A stretch of 64,000 bases of DNA from an uncultured Clostridium sp. (GCA_948469315.1 CAOKLQ010000007.1:1-64000), one strand, 5' to 3'; shown: positions 1 to 7,836, counted from the first letter of the stretch. The notes: generated by a model not told the origin, from the letters alone. Numbers and translations: made by a program.

Positions 1-1340
1 AAGAGAAAAATGTTGCAATACTATTTGAAGAAGAAAATATCAATACAGGTTCAGGGCAAGGAGAATTAGTATTAACTTTATTAAGTGCTATGGCACAACA
101 AGAAAGCGAAAACATATCTTCACATGTTCTACTAGGACTAAAAATGAAAAAAGATAGAGGAGAATTAATTGGCTACAATGGTTGTTATGGATATAACTAT
201 AATCTTGAAACCAAAGAAATAACAATTAATGAAGAAGAGGCAGAAGTTGTAAGATATATGTTTGAAAGATATGTTAAAGGTGTAGGTTCAAGTACAATTG
301 CAAAAGAACTAACAGAAAAAGGAATAAAAACTCCAAAAGGCGGAACAAAATGGTGTGAGTCAACAGTAAGAGGAATTCTAAAAAATGAAAAATATATTGG
401 AGATGTGCTAATGGGCAAAACATTTACAATAGATCCAATATCACATAAAAGATTAAGCAATTTAGGAGAAGCAGACAAGCATTATTTAAAAGAACACCAT
501 GAGCCAATTATTAGCAAAGAACTATTTGATAGAGCTCAAGAAATAAGAACAAAAAGAGCGGGTAACAGAGAAACAGGAAGAAGAAATGATAACTATAGTA
601 AAAAATATCCTTTTAGCAGTAAATTATATTGTGGCTTTTGTGGTAGTTTACTAACAAGAAGAAATTGGAATGGAAATAGGAACTGTGCAAAACCAGTATG
701 GCAATGTATAAAAAGAGCAAAACATGGAAAAGAAGAATGCCCACATTGTAAAGCAATTCCAGAAGAAATACTAGAAGATTGTTTTATACAAGGATATAGA
801 ATACTCTGTAATGACAATAGAAAAGTAGTAGAAAACTTTTTAGAAAAAATAGAAAATATATTAAAAGAAAATACTACAGAAACAATAGTAACAAAACTAG
901 AAAAAGACAAAGAAAAAATAAACAAAAAACTTGCTAATCTATTAGAACTAAATTTAGAAGGGAAAATCAATAAAGAACAATATACAGAAAAATTTGATAA
1001 CTTAAATGTAGAATTATTGAAAATAGAAAATAAAATACAAAGTTTACTAAAAGAAACAAATAGAAATGAAAGCATTAAACAAAGATTAAACAAGTTTAAA
1101 AGTTTATTTAAAAATATAGATAAAATAGCCCAATTTGATAAAGATGTTTTTGAATGTTTAATAGATAAAGTAGTAATAGGAGAAACTTTAGAAGATGGAA
1201 CAATCAATCCATATACAATAAGATTTATTTGTAAAAATGGAACAGAAATAAATTGCAAAAATAAATTTACTGCTACAAGCGATAAACAACATTCAAATAA
1301 TACTGCAACCAGAGAGAAACAACACATGTGGAGTGTGTAG
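1..1340 (+). CDS. Large serine recombinase, 5' truncated by window edge
   Basis: The reading frame is open from base 3 and has no start in the window, so this is the C-terminal part of a large serine recombinase that cuts and rejoins DNA at att sites of an integrative element or phage. The visible N-terminal residues FEEENINT and LSAMAQQESENIS are the end of the resolvase catalytic domain. A recombinase domain follows (GYNYN, then a WCESTVRGIL stretch), then a zinc ribbon with paired cysteines (CGFC near residue 180 after base 90, later CPHC) and a long Lys/Glu-rich coiled coil. The last codons overlap an rlmD-like sequence in another frame, as expected when such a gene lies at the very end of its element. 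The catalytic serine is outside the window. Confidence 0.93.
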   Translation, partial: EKNVAILFEEENINTGSGQGELVLTLLSAMAQQESENISSHVLLGLKMKKDRGELIGYNGCYGYNYNLETKEITINEEEAEVVRYMFERYVKGVGSSTIAKELTEKGIKTPKGGTKWCESTVRGILKNEKYIGDVLMGKTFTIDPISHKRLSNLGEADKHYLKEHHEPIISKELFDRAQEIRTKRAGNRETGRRNDNYSKKYPFSSKLYCGFCGSLLTRRNWNGNRNCAKPVWQCIKRAKHGKEECPHCKAIPEEILEDCFIQGYRILCNDNRKVVENFLEKIENILKENTTETIVTKLEKDKEKINKKLANLLELNLEGKINKEQYTEKFDNLNVELLKIENKIQSLLKETNRNESIKQRLNKFKSLFKNIDKIAQFDKDVFECLIDKVVIGETLEDGTINPYTIRFICKNGTEINCKNKFTATSDKQHSNNTATREKQHMWSV

Positions 1341-1360
1341 CAGTGCTTAATCTTAAATAA
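1325..1360 (+). pseudogene. rlmD-like 3' tail, copy 1 (putative att site)
   Basis: In the frame different from the recombinase, this stretch reads HVECVAVLNLK then stop. This resembles the C-terminal HVETVVLLS-type end of the 23S rRNA m5U1939 methyltransferase RlmD (RumA). The 3' end of rumA/rlmD is a known integration site for serine-recombinase elements in Firmicutes. The recombinase stop codon lies inside it. I infer that this is the right-hand att junction of the element that owns the recombinase. The body of rlmD would then lie left of the window. The match is short, so the identification is tentative. Confidence 0.5.
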
Positions 1361-1421
1361 CTCTGAAATTATTTCTACTGTAAAGATAGATAGATTAAAA
1401 GTTAGACAATTTATTTTATAT

Positions 1422-1449
1422 ATCTAACTAAAATCTAACCAAAGTAAAA
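1422..1449. repeat. Left 28-bp direct repeat (putative attL)
   Basis: A 28-base sequence, starting ATCTAACTAAAATCTAACC, is repeated exactly and in the same orientation at 5568-5595. It lies 80 bases from the 3' end of the tyrosine integrase. A perfect direct repeat that close to an integrase gene is the usual signature of the two att sites of an integrated element. Confidence 0.85.
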
Positions 1450-1494
1450 TTTCAATTAAATATAAATAAAATTATGAAAAATTGTAAATAAGTA

Positions 1495-1527
1495 AATCTA
1501 GTTTAGAAAAAATGCTAAGCTAGATTT
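1495..1527. terminator. Hairpin with T-run next to integrase 3' end
   Basis: Arms AATCTAG.TTAG and CTAA.CTAGATT enclose an A-rich loop and are followed by TTTTTT on the plus strand. It sits directly downstream of the integrase stop (minus strand) and could work in both directions, although the T-run is better on the plus strand. Confidence 0.55.
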
Positions 1528-1528
1528 T

Positions 1529-2814
1529 TTAATTCTTAAAACTAAAAGCAGAAGATATAGCTTCAGCAGATAGTAACTTAGAATTTATATCTAAATGAGC
1601 ATATACATTAGCAGTAGTAGAAAAATCAGAATGGCCAAGCCATTCTTGAATAGCTTTCATAGATACATTTCTTGCTAACAATAAACTAGCACAAGAATGT
1701 CTTAAATCGTGAAATCTAATATGTCTTAAACCATTATTTTTAAGTAAAAGAGGAAAATGCCTTGTAACATAATCAGGTTTAATTATAGAACCGTCAGGAT
1801 TTAAGCAAACATATTCTTCATATTTTGTATTATAGTTTTTCTTAAATTTCCTTTTATAATATTTTTGTTGCTTTTTTGCCAGTTCTAAGGCAAATATAAT
1901 TTCATCAGTTAAAGGTAAAGTTCTATGACTAGCATTTGTTTTAGTTCTATCTTTTCCTAAAATTCTATTTGTACCTTTTATTTTGATTTCTATGATTGTA
2001 TGCTTAATTGTAATTGTTTTATTCTCAAAATCAATAGCAGACCATTTTAAACCTAAAACTTCACTTCTTCTTAAACCATAAAAAGCTGTAAGTAAAATGA
2101 CTAAATGAAGTGGATCATTTTTAGATTTTTCAAAAAGAGTATTTAACTCATTTTCAGAATAAAATGAACCAACAAAAATATTCTTCTTAGGTCGTTTTAC
2201 TTTGTCAGCAGGGTTATTAACAATTAAATCATTTTTAAAAGCATAATCAAGTGATTTCCTGATAATAGCATGATAACGAATAACACTAGTGGGTTTTAGC
2301 CAATCAGCTAATAAAATATCATAAAAATTTTGAATATGTATAGGCTCTAATTCTAATAACTTAATAGGATTTAAAGAAAAATAAGTCTTAATCCTAGAAT
2401 TAATCATTTGTAAATGAGATGTATAAGTAGTTAATTCAAGATTACTTTTTACTTTCTCAATCCATAATTTTAGATAGTCAAAATAAAGAATATTTTCATC
2501 ATAATATTTACGAGAATCCATTATATGCAATTTTTCTCTAAATAGCATATACTTTTTTTAGCCTGTTCATCATTTTCTTGTTTAATACGTTCTTGTAAAT
2601 TAAAAGATTTTTCAAATTGTTCTCTATATACTTCAGATTTTTGTAGAGCCAACCTTTTATTACCACGAGCTACTTTAATTCCAGTAGAAACCCATTTTTG
2701 TTTTCGTTTATTGTTATCATCTTTATAATTAATTACTGCTTGATATATATTATTTTTTTCGTGTAAACTAACAGTTATATTTGTTTTACGTAGGTTTTCT
2801 GTTATATTTTGCAT
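1529..2814 (-). CDS. Tyrosine site-specific integrase, split by a -1 frame change
   Basis: Phage/ICE-type integrase that would move the element at its att repeats. The first 97 codons (2814 down to about 2560) encode an arm-type DNA-binding domain (WVSTGIKVARGNKR region) and then run to a stop at 2521. The remaining 339 codons (2548 down to 1529) hold a SAM-like core-binding domain and the catalytic domain with R (LRRSEVLGLKW), HDLRHSCAS, GH (LGHSDFSTTANVYAH) and the final Tyr. Both parts share one reading if the ribosome slips -1 on a run of seven A followed by G near 2555-2562, giving a normal-sized protein of about 428 residues. This may be programmed slippage, a real mutation or a sequence error. 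The minus-strand frames contain no in-frame CGG, so this break differs from those at CGG elsewhere. Confidence 0.85.
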
Positions 2815-2904
2815 AAATAACTCCTTTCGTTCATAACAGAATTGAATTTACCTACTATTTATAATATTGAAATTATAATAGCATAGATTTAATCAAAAAT
2901 CTAG

Positions 2905-3126
2905 TTATGAGCAATTTTTTTTGGTTAGATATAAAATTACGTCAGCTTTAGCAATTTTATATTGTCGACCAATTTTAATGGATTTAATAATGTTATTTTG
3001 CAATAAGTGATAGGCTAGCTTTTTACTAATACCACCTAACATTGATTGAAGTTCTTTAACATTTATAACATCAGGATAGTTCTTAAACATAGATTTATAA
3101 TATTTCTGAGAATAATTACTACACAT
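2905..3126 (-). CDS. Excisionase-like helix-turn-helix protein
   Basis: A 73-residue protein with a MerR/excisionase-type winged helix: VINVKELQSMLGGISKKLAYHLL, then IKSIKIGRQYKIAKADVILYL, a typical HTH_17 layout. It would bend att DNA and steer the integrase toward excision, or regulate the element. I chose the ATG at 3126 because GGAGG at 3134-3138 lies seven bases upstream. A much longer reading is possible but begins with unlikely AT-rich sequence. It lies just upstream of the integrase on the same strand, the usual xis-int order. Confidence 0.8.
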   Translation of the reverse strand: MCSNYSQKYYKSMFKNYPDVINVKELQSMLGGISKKLAYHLLQNNIIKSIKIGRQYKIAKADVILYLTKKNCS

Positions 3127-3331
3127 TTTCATACCTCCAGTAAGTAAAATATATTTATAAGAAAAGTATAGCAGGTTAATTTTTAAAAGTATACTGCAGA
3201 GTTTTGCAATGTTTTTGCAAAATTTTATGTAAAATTTTAAAATAGAAAAGTCTGAAATTTTGAAAATTCTATTGACTTTTAAAAACAAATGTTTTATCAT
3301 ATAAACATGATTGAAATTGGAGATGATTTAA

Positions 3332-3706
3332 ATGAAATATGTTTATAATAAATTAGTAAGAGATAGAATACCAGAGAATATTAACTCTATGGAAGGAAGA
3401 AAATGTAATTTTAAAATTCTAAATAATGATGAGTATTTAAAAGAATTAGATAAAAAATTATTTGAAGAAGCACATGAATTTGTAGAAGAACATTCAATAG
3501 AAGAACTTGCTGATTTAATGGAAGTTATTTTTGCTATAATGAAGGACAGGAATATATCAATAGAAGATATAGAAAATGCTAGAAAAATTAAAAATAATAA
3601 AAAGGGTTCTTTTAATGATAAAATTTATTTGATTGATGTTGAGCAAGAAGTAATAGATGAAAGAGAAGAAAATGAAATGAAAAAAGAGTGGAGGAAAAAT
3701 ACTTAA
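3332..3706 (+). CDS. MazG-like nucleoside triphosphate pyrophosphohydrolase
   Basis: A 124-residue all-alpha NTP pyrophosphohydrolase of the phosphoribosyl-ATP pyrophosphatase-like group. The start YNKLVRDRIPE is the hallmark of this family. The metal-binding helix motif is EEAHEF followed by EELADLMEV, giving the E..E then E..D pattern. It would hydrolyse (d)NTPs to monophosphates, as a house-cleaning or alarmone-control enzyme. A ribosome site GGAGATG precedes the ATG. It is followed three bases later by the PemK toxin gene, so the two are probably co-transcribed. Confidence 0.85.
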   Translation: MKYVYNKLVRDRIPENINSMEGRKCNFKILNNDEYLKELDKKLFEEAHEFVEEHSIEELADLMEVIFAIMKDRNISIEDIENARKIKNNKKGSFNDKIYLIDVEQEVIDEREENEMKKEWRKNT

Positions 3707-3709
3707 AAT

Positions 3710-4204
3710 ATGTTGAATTATGTTATAAAAAACGTTACTAAATATATAAATAGAAATAATTTTAAAAAGCTTTTTGATTGGTTTATATATAAGTTTGACT
3801 TAAATGATAAATCTGAACAATTTGAGAAGAACAAAAAAAATAACTTACACCCTATAAGACCAAGAAAAGGAGAAATATATTTAATAGAATTTGGTCAAAA
3901 TGTAGGAAAAGAATTGTGTAATACACACATGGGAATTATTATGCAAGATTCATATAAAAATAGTGTATCAAGTACAGTTATTGTAATACCAATTTCTAGT
4001 TCTAATAGGTTATGTGATACACACGAAAAGATTTTGGAAACAGACTTAGAAGAAGGAAAACTAAATAAATTACCATCTAAAGCGAAAGCAGAACAAATCT
4101 CTTGTATAGACAAATCTCGTTTAATTTATAAAATAGGAAAAATGACACCTGAATTTATGATAAGACTAGAGAAAAGACTTTTAAAAAATCTTGACATTGC
4201 CTAA
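3710..4204 (+). CDS. PemK/MazF-family mRNA interferase toxin
   Basis: A 164-residue protein. After an extra, basic N-terminal stretch of about 45 residues, the PemK/MazF SH3-like barrel begins at RPRKGEIYLIEFG, with HMGIIMQDSYKN, VIVIPISSS, LPSKAKAEQISCIDKSRL and a C-terminal helix. This family cleaves mRNA. No protein antitoxin of normal kind is adjacent. The upstream partner is a MazG-like enzyme and the downstream region is dense in structured RNA. The last codons overlap a good sigma-A promoter (4191-4218). The N-terminal extension is unusual, and an internal start cannot be excluded. Confidence 0.85.
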   Translation: MLNYVIKNVTKYINRNNFKKLFDWFIYKFDLNDKSEQFEKNKKNNLHPIRPRKGEIYLIEFGQNVGKELCNTHMGIIMQDSYKNSVSSTVIVIPISSSNRLCDTHEKILETDLEEGKLNKLPSKAKAEQISCIDKSRLIYKIGKMTPEFMIRLEKRLLKNLDIA

Positions 4205-4218
4205 AATTATGGTATAAT
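4191..4218 (+). promoter_or_regulatory. Sigma-A promoter for structured RNA
   Basis: TTGACA at 4191-4196 and TATAAT at 4213-4218, both perfect, with a 16-base spacer. It is embedded in the last codons of the toxin gene. Transcription would start near 4225, immediately before the first hairpin RNA. Confidence 0.8.
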
Positions 4219-4224
4219 TAAATT

Positions 4225-4314
4225 AACAAATATTTTCCACGTAAGGTGGAGCTTACTTATATAGAAATATATAAGGTTGATTTAAGAGTAAAGGTTCAAA
4301 ACTTTACTCTTTTT
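4225..4314 (+). ncRNA. Putative small RNA 1, three hairpins
   Basis: About 90 bases behind a perfect promoter. Hairpin 1 is TCCAC/GTGGA (4236-4250). Hairpin 2 is CTTATATA-GAAA-TATATAAG (4256-4275). Hairpin 3 is AGAGTAAAG/CTTTACTCT (4285-4310) followed by a T-run, an intrinsic terminator. No reading frame of note. I do not recognise the family. The position after a PemK toxin suggests an antitoxin or regulatory RNA, but this is inference. Confidence 0.65.
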
Positions 4315-4361
4315 GCATATATTTTAAAAATTTTAATATAATAATAATATAGATTAATCTA

Positions 4362-4448
4362 ATTTGAGATTTTAGATCTCACTTATATATGAGTAACTTA
4401 TATAGTTTTAATTGGAGGAGTATTTTTTACAAGATACTTCTCTTTTTT
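4362..4448 (+). ncRNA. Putative small RNA 2, similar layout to RNA 1
   Basis: GAGAT/ATCTC hairpin (4366-4380), then ACTTATATA repeated on both sides of a short spacer, then a terminator hairpin GAGTAT/GATACTTC ending in TTTTTT (about 4418-4447). The order short hairpin, ACTTATATA element, linker, terminator is the same as in RNA 1, so the two may be a diverged tandem duplication. The promoter is weak (AT-rich, TATAAT-like near 4338). Confidence 0.5.
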
Positions 4449-4453
4449 AGTTA

Positions 4454-4602
4454 CCCTTAAATTTTAGAAAAATTTAAGGGCAGGATAAGGAAAGCAGAGG
4501 CTTTCCTGTGAACATATAGAAAGACAAGCTTTCTAATACTCTGTGAAGAAGAAAAAATTGCAGAGGATATGCAGAGTGCGTACACTTCGGTGTATTTTTT
4601 AT
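4454..4602 (+). ncRNA. Putative structured RNA 3, multi-hairpin
   Basis: Five hairpins in a row: a perfect 12-bp CCCTTAAATTTT stem (4454-4480), GGAAAGC/GCTTTCC (4489-4506), TAGAAAG/CTTTCTA (4517-4535), ACTCTG/CAGAGT enclosing 4544-4571, and TACAC-TTCG-GTGTA with a T6 run (4581-4600) as terminator. It may be a separate RNA or the 3' part of a longer transcript. With the other two RNAs it fills most of the 502-base gap between genes. Confidence 0.55.
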
Positions 4603-4706
4603 ATAAAAGTATTGAAATATAGGCGATTGTAGTTATAAAAGAATAATAGATAAATTATTTTTTTATTATATTATTATTAGAGTTAAATTAATATAATCAT
4701 GTAAAT

Positions 4707-5033
4707 GTGAATAAATTTTTTATAGTAGTTAGAAGTATAGAAGAATGGGAAGCAAAATTAGAAGGTTCAACTTTTAATGAAGAAACAGGAATTACTAAAT
4801 ATCCAGACATAAAAACATTAGGAACAGATAATGTTAGATATATATATAGAAGATTACATAGTAAAGATTCAATTAAACAATTTTTATTAAAAGCTGGATT
4901 TAAAATAGATTATATACAGGAATATGAAGAATATTTATATAGAGATTATGAAAGGATAGATGTAAATCCTAAACCAAGTAAAATTGTTGAAGTTTGTGCA
5001 AGTAAAATAAGATTGGAGGAAAGTAATGTTTAA
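4707..5033 (+). CDS. Protein of unknown function coupled to NUDIX gene
   Basis: A 108-residue, charged, soluble protein that I do not recognise. It begins VNKFFIVVRSIEEW and is rich in Tyr, Glu and Lys (FKIDYIQEYEEYLYRDYERI). The start is GTG at 4707; a stop lies just upstream in frame, and no strong ribosome site is visible, so expression from its own start is uncertain. Its stop overlaps the ATG of the NUDIX gene by eight bases, indicating translational coupling and a shared role. Confidence 0.6.
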   Translation: MNKFFIVVRSIEEWEAKLEGSTFNEETGITKYPDIKTLGTDNVRYIYRRLHSKDSIKQFLLKAGFKIDYIQEYEEYLYRDYERIDVNPKPSKIVEVCASKIRLEESNV

Positions 5034-5523
5034 AACAGTAAGAAAAGCTGTAAGATGCTATTTGATAAAAGATAATAAAGTAGTAGTTACAAAATATAAA
5101 AAAGGAAATAGAAAAGAAGGATATTATGATATTCCAGGTGGTAAAATTGAAAATATGGAATTACCAAAGGAAACAGCAATTAGAGAAGTAAAGGAAGAAA
5201 CAGGATTAAAGGTAAAAAATCTAAATTATAAAGGACATATGATAATTGAATATCCAAATAGGATATTTGATTTTGATGTGTTTGTTTGTAATGATTGTGA
5301 AGGAGAACCACAAGAATTTGAAGAAAATACAGCAGAATGGATAGAAATAAAAGAATTATTGCAAAAAGAAAAAATATTGTCTAATATAATGATTTTGGAT
5401 AGATTTTTTATAAAAGGACTAGTTAATAATAATTGTAGTTTTAAAATGAATATTCAAGTAGATGATGAAGAAAATATATTAAATGTGAAATATGAGATAA
5501 AAGAAAATAATAATATTGAATGA
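5026..5523 (+). CDS. NUDIX hydrolase
   Basis: A 165-residue enzyme that hydrolyses a nucleoside diphosphate linked to another group. The complete NUDIX box starts at GGKIENMELPKETAIREV and ends KEETGL (residues about 38-61), with all metal-binding glutamates present. The N-terminal beta strand AVRCYLIKDNKVVVTKY is typical. The substrate cannot be told. A C-terminal extension of about 35 charged residues is extra. It overlaps the preceding gene by eight bases and is the last gene of the element. Confidence 0.9.
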   Translation: MFKTVRKAVRCYLIKDNKVVVTKYKKGNRKEGYYDIPGGKIENMELPKETAIREVKEETGLKVKNLNYKGHMIIEYPNRIFDFDVFVCNDCEGEPQEFEENTAEWIEIKELLQKEKILSNIMILDRFFIKGLVNNNCSFKMNIQVDDEENILNVKYEIKENNNIE

Positions 5524-5567
5524 AAATTTTCATATTATAAATAGTAAGTATTCTGTTATGTAAAACC

Positions 5568-5595
5568 ATCTAACTAAAATCTAACCAAAGTAAAA
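5568..5595. repeat. Right 28-bp direct repeat (putative attR)
   Basis: Identical to 1422-1449 in the same orientation. The sequence diverges immediately on both sides of the 28 bases. It lies 45 bases after the NUDIX stop codon and closes the element. Confidence 0.85.
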
Positions 5596-5736
5596 ATAAT
5601 TTACAAAATAGCCTAAAATTTTAGAAATATTCATACTACTAAAATCTATCAAAAAAATGTCAAAAATCATTACAATTTCAAGGATTTAAAGTTACTTAAC
5701 TAACCACAAAAATCTTAAAAGATTTTTAGATGAAAA

Positions 5737-5781
5737 CATGTGGAATGTTGCTCGGTGCTATATCTAAAAGATTCGATATAA
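5737..5781 (+). pseudogene. rlmD-like 3' tail, copy 2, in a 526-base gap
   Basis: One frame reads HVECCSVLYLKDSI then stop and aligns residue by residue with copy 1 at 1325-1360 (HVECVAVLNLK). Two RlmD-like tails flanking the small element suggest successive insertions at the same att site. In the other frame, 5730-5909 encodes an unrecognised 59-residue peptide (MKTCGMLLGAISKRFD start) with no ribosome site, which I do not call a gene. A self-complementary AAAATCTTAAAAGATTTT lies just upstream (about 5709-5726). The rest of the gap 5524-6049 holds the right att repeat and otherwise only AT-rich sequence. Confidence 0.4.
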
Positions 5782-6049
5782 TAGTTGAATTTACTGCTTT
5801 TGAGGATTTTATTAGTTTTGAGAGAAAAGGTAAAAATAAGGTTAAAAGAGTAGAAAATAATAAAATTAAGGTAACGATAGAGGTTGATATGGTATGCGGA
5901 GTAGTATAATTTTGATAAAAAAATTTTAAATGTTTGGAGATAAAACTTAAAATGTAAAGTATGTAATAATTTAATTTGTTATATACTTTATTTTTTTGTT
6001 ATTTTATGGTAAGATTTTAGCATAATTAATATTGATTTAGGAGAAATTT

Positions 6050-6523
6050 ATGTTTAGAATAGCAAGATATGAAGATATAGAAGAAATATCAAAATTAAGA
6101 GTAATGCAACAAAAAGATGATTGGAAAGAATTATATCCAAATAAAGATGAAGAATTTTATATAATAACAAAGAGCTATTTGGAAGAGCATTTAAACAAAG
6201 ATATATTCTTTTTTATAGAGATTATAGAAAACAAAATAGTTGCAACTTGTGGATTACAAGTAATAAAATATATGCCACAATGTGTAGAAAGTGGCATTGA
6301 AGGATATATCTGTGATGTATTTACATTGAAAGAATACAGAAGAAAAGGGATACAAACTAATTTGATAAAAGAATGTATTAAATTTGCAAAGGAGAATCAC
6401 ATTATTGAATTAAAACTTTCAAGTGATAATCCAGAGGCTATAAAAATTTATCAAGAACAAGGTTTTGAACATGATAAATTAATTATGAAAAGGGAAATTA
6501 AGGAGCATAAAGTCGATGAATAA
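6050..6523 (+). CDS. GNAT-family N-acetyltransferase
   Basis: A 157-residue acetyl-CoA-dependent acyltransferase. The acetyl-CoA binding motif A is visible as DVFTLKEYRRKGIQTNLIKE (RRKGIQ is the pyrophosphate-binding Q/RxxGxG/A loop), and motif B as LKLSSDNPEAIKIYQEQGFE. The substrate is unknown. GGAGAAATTT gives the ribosome site. The stop overlaps the start of the PHP gene by eight bases (ATGAATAA), so the two are translationally coupled. Confidence 0.88.
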   Translation: MFRIARYEDIEEISKLRVMQQKDDWKELYPNKDEEFYIITKSYLEEHLNKDIFFFIEIIENKIVATCGLQVIKYMPQCVESGIEGYICDVFTLKEYRRKGIQTNLIKECIKFAKENHIIELKLSSDNPEAIKIYQEQGFEHDKLIMKREIKEHKVDE

Positions 6524-7187
6524 ATATTTAACAGAACTACATTTGCACACAAAGGAGTCTAGTTCTTGTTCAGAAATACCTGCTAAGCAAATGATTGAAA
6601 AATATAAAAAAGAAGGATATTCTACAATTGTAATAACAGATCATTGTAGTAAAAGTAAAATGGATATACTAGGAGATATATCTTGGAAAGAAAAAATAGA
6701 TTATGTATATACAGGATTTGATATGGCAAAGAAATATGGGAATGAGCTAGGAATGAATATATTATTAGGAGTAGAAATTACATTACAAATAACTGATAGT
6801 GATTATTTAATATATGGAATAGATAAAGAATTTCTATATGAAAATGAAAAGATATATGAATATACATTAGAAGAATTATATAAAATTTGTAATAAAAAAG
6901 AATATTTATTAGTACAAGCACATCCTTTTAGAGATGATATACAACTAGCACCATTGGAATATATAGACGGAATAGAAGTATTTAATGGATGTCAAGATGA
7001 GGTATCAAGAAATGATAAAGCATTAGAATATGGAAAAAGTACAAATAAGATACTAACATCTGGTTCAGATTTTCATAGAATAGATGACTTGGCACGAGGT
7101 GGAATTATTACAGAAGTAGAAATAAAAAATGTTAAACAATTAGTAGAAATTTTAAAGACAAAAAATTACAGATTAAATAAAAGATAA
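6516..7187 (+). CDS. PHP-domain metal-dependent phosphoesterase
   Basis: A 223-residue PHP protein. Metal ligands are in order: HLHT (near residue 10), TDH (near 43), GVEIT (near 87), AHPF (near 138), and GSDFH (near 188). It lacks a polymerase part and is of the stand-alone type related to histidinol-phosphatase or nucleoside 3',5'-bisphosphate phosphatases. It likely removes a phosphate from a small substrate. The coupling to the upstream acetyltransferase suggests a small-molecule modifying pair. Confidence 0.88.
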   Translation: MNKYLTELHLHTKESSSCSEIPAKQMIEKYKKEGYSTIVITDHCSKSKMDILGDISWKEKIDYVYTGFDMAKKYGNELGMNILLGVEITLQITDSDYLIYGIDKEFLYENEKIYEYTLEELYKICNKKEYLLVQAHPFRDDIQLAPLEYIDGIEVFNGCQDEVSRNDKALEYGKSTNKILTSGSDFHRIDDLARGGIITEVEIKNVKQLVEILKTKNYRLNKR

Positions 7188-7197
7188 GGAATTATGT

Positions 7198-7776
7198 ATG
7201 GAAAAATTAAAAATAGAATATAAATTTGATTTAAAAGACTTTGAAATGATGGAAAATATAGAACATTCTTATTTTCCAAATGAAAATATAACACCAGCAG
7301 AAGAAGTATTAAATTGGTATAAGAAAAACAATTTAACTTGTATTGGACTAAAAAATAGTAATAATGAAATTATAGCTTTTGTAAATATATTACCATTAAG
7401 TCAAGAAGTCTTTTATGATATTTATGAAGATAAAATAAACGAAGCAGATGTAGTGTATAGCCAAATAGAAGAATATAAAGATAATAAATCATATTACATA
7501 TATTTATCTTCTATATCAATAGACAAAAGATATAGAAACAATTATAGAGTAATAACAAATCTTCTAAAAGGATGCATAAATATATTAGATTTATTATTTG
7601 AAAGAAATATCAAAATAGAAAAAGTAATGGCTGATGCTAGTACAATACATGGAGAAAAAATATGTAAAAAATTATTAAAAATGGATTATATAAGAAATAC
7701 AAGTCATGAATCTAAAATATATTGTGAAGATGGAGAAAAATTTACGAAAGTTATAGAGAAAATGAAAAGGGTATAG
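7198..7776 (+). CDS. GNAT-like acetyltransferase, atypical
   Basis: A 192-residue protein with a GNAT-like core: IAFVNILPLS, YYIYLSSISIDKRYRN followed by VITNLLKG (position of motif A), and a last segment AGE-like ASTIHGEKICKKLLKMDYI (position of motif B). The pyrophosphate loop is poorly conserved, so acetyl-CoA binding is an inference. It follows the PHP gene by ten bases and closes a three-gene operon ended by a strong terminator. Confidence 0.65.
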   Translation: MEKLKIEYKFDLKDFEMMENIEHSYFPNENITPAEEVLNWYKKNNLTCIGLKNSNNEIIAFVNILPLSQEVFYDIYEDKINEADVVYSQIEEYKDNKSYYIYLSSISIDKRYRNNYRVITNLLKGCINILDLLFERNIKIEKVMADASTIHGEKICKKLLKMDYIRNTSHESKIYCEDGEKFTKVIEKMKRV

Positions 7777-7782
7777 ATAAAA

Positions 7783-7817
7783 AAGCAGTTATTTAATTTT
7801 AAATAATTGCTTTTTTT
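7783..7817 (+). terminator. Intrinsic terminator
   Basis: AAGCAGTTATTTAA pairs with TTAAATAATTGCTT with one mismatch, followed by seven T. It ends the GNAT-PHP-GNAT operon. Confidence 0.85.
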
Positions 7818-7836
7818 ATGACACAAAAACAAATGT

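Larger units (their letters stand above)
1422..5595. mobile_element. Small integrative element with pyrophosphohydrolase/toxin cargo
   Basis: Bounded by identical 28-bp direct repeats (1422-1449 and 5568-5595). It contains, left to right, a tyrosine integrase and excisionase-like gene on the minus strand, then on the plus strand a MazG-like nucleotide pyrophosphohydrolase, a PemK/MazF toxin, a cluster of structured RNAs, a protein of unknown function and a NUDIX hydrolase. No conjugation, replication or capsid genes are seen, so it would need help for transfer. The cargo combines nucleotide clean-up enzymes, an RNase-type toxin and RNAs, which suggests a stress, stabilisation or defence role (inference). 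Confidence 0.8.

Noticed and set aside
593-1327. Long minus-strand ORF opposite the serine recombinase
   Set aside because: Shadow of an AT-rich coding strand: Phe/Leu/Ser-rich, no ribosome site, no known motif. The same holds for the other antisense ORFs rich in Leu and Phe (for example at 13851-14420, 21851-22153 and 30087-30608).
4225-4314. Type III toxin-antitoxin RNA repeat
   Set aside because: The RNA lies downstream of the toxin and is not a tandem array of short repeats; the toxin is PemK/MazF-like by sequence. Left as a hypothesis only.
5730-5909. 59-codon ORF MKTCGMLLGAISKRFD
   Set aside because: No ribosome site, no recognisable family and overlap with the rlmD-like tail; not called as a gene.
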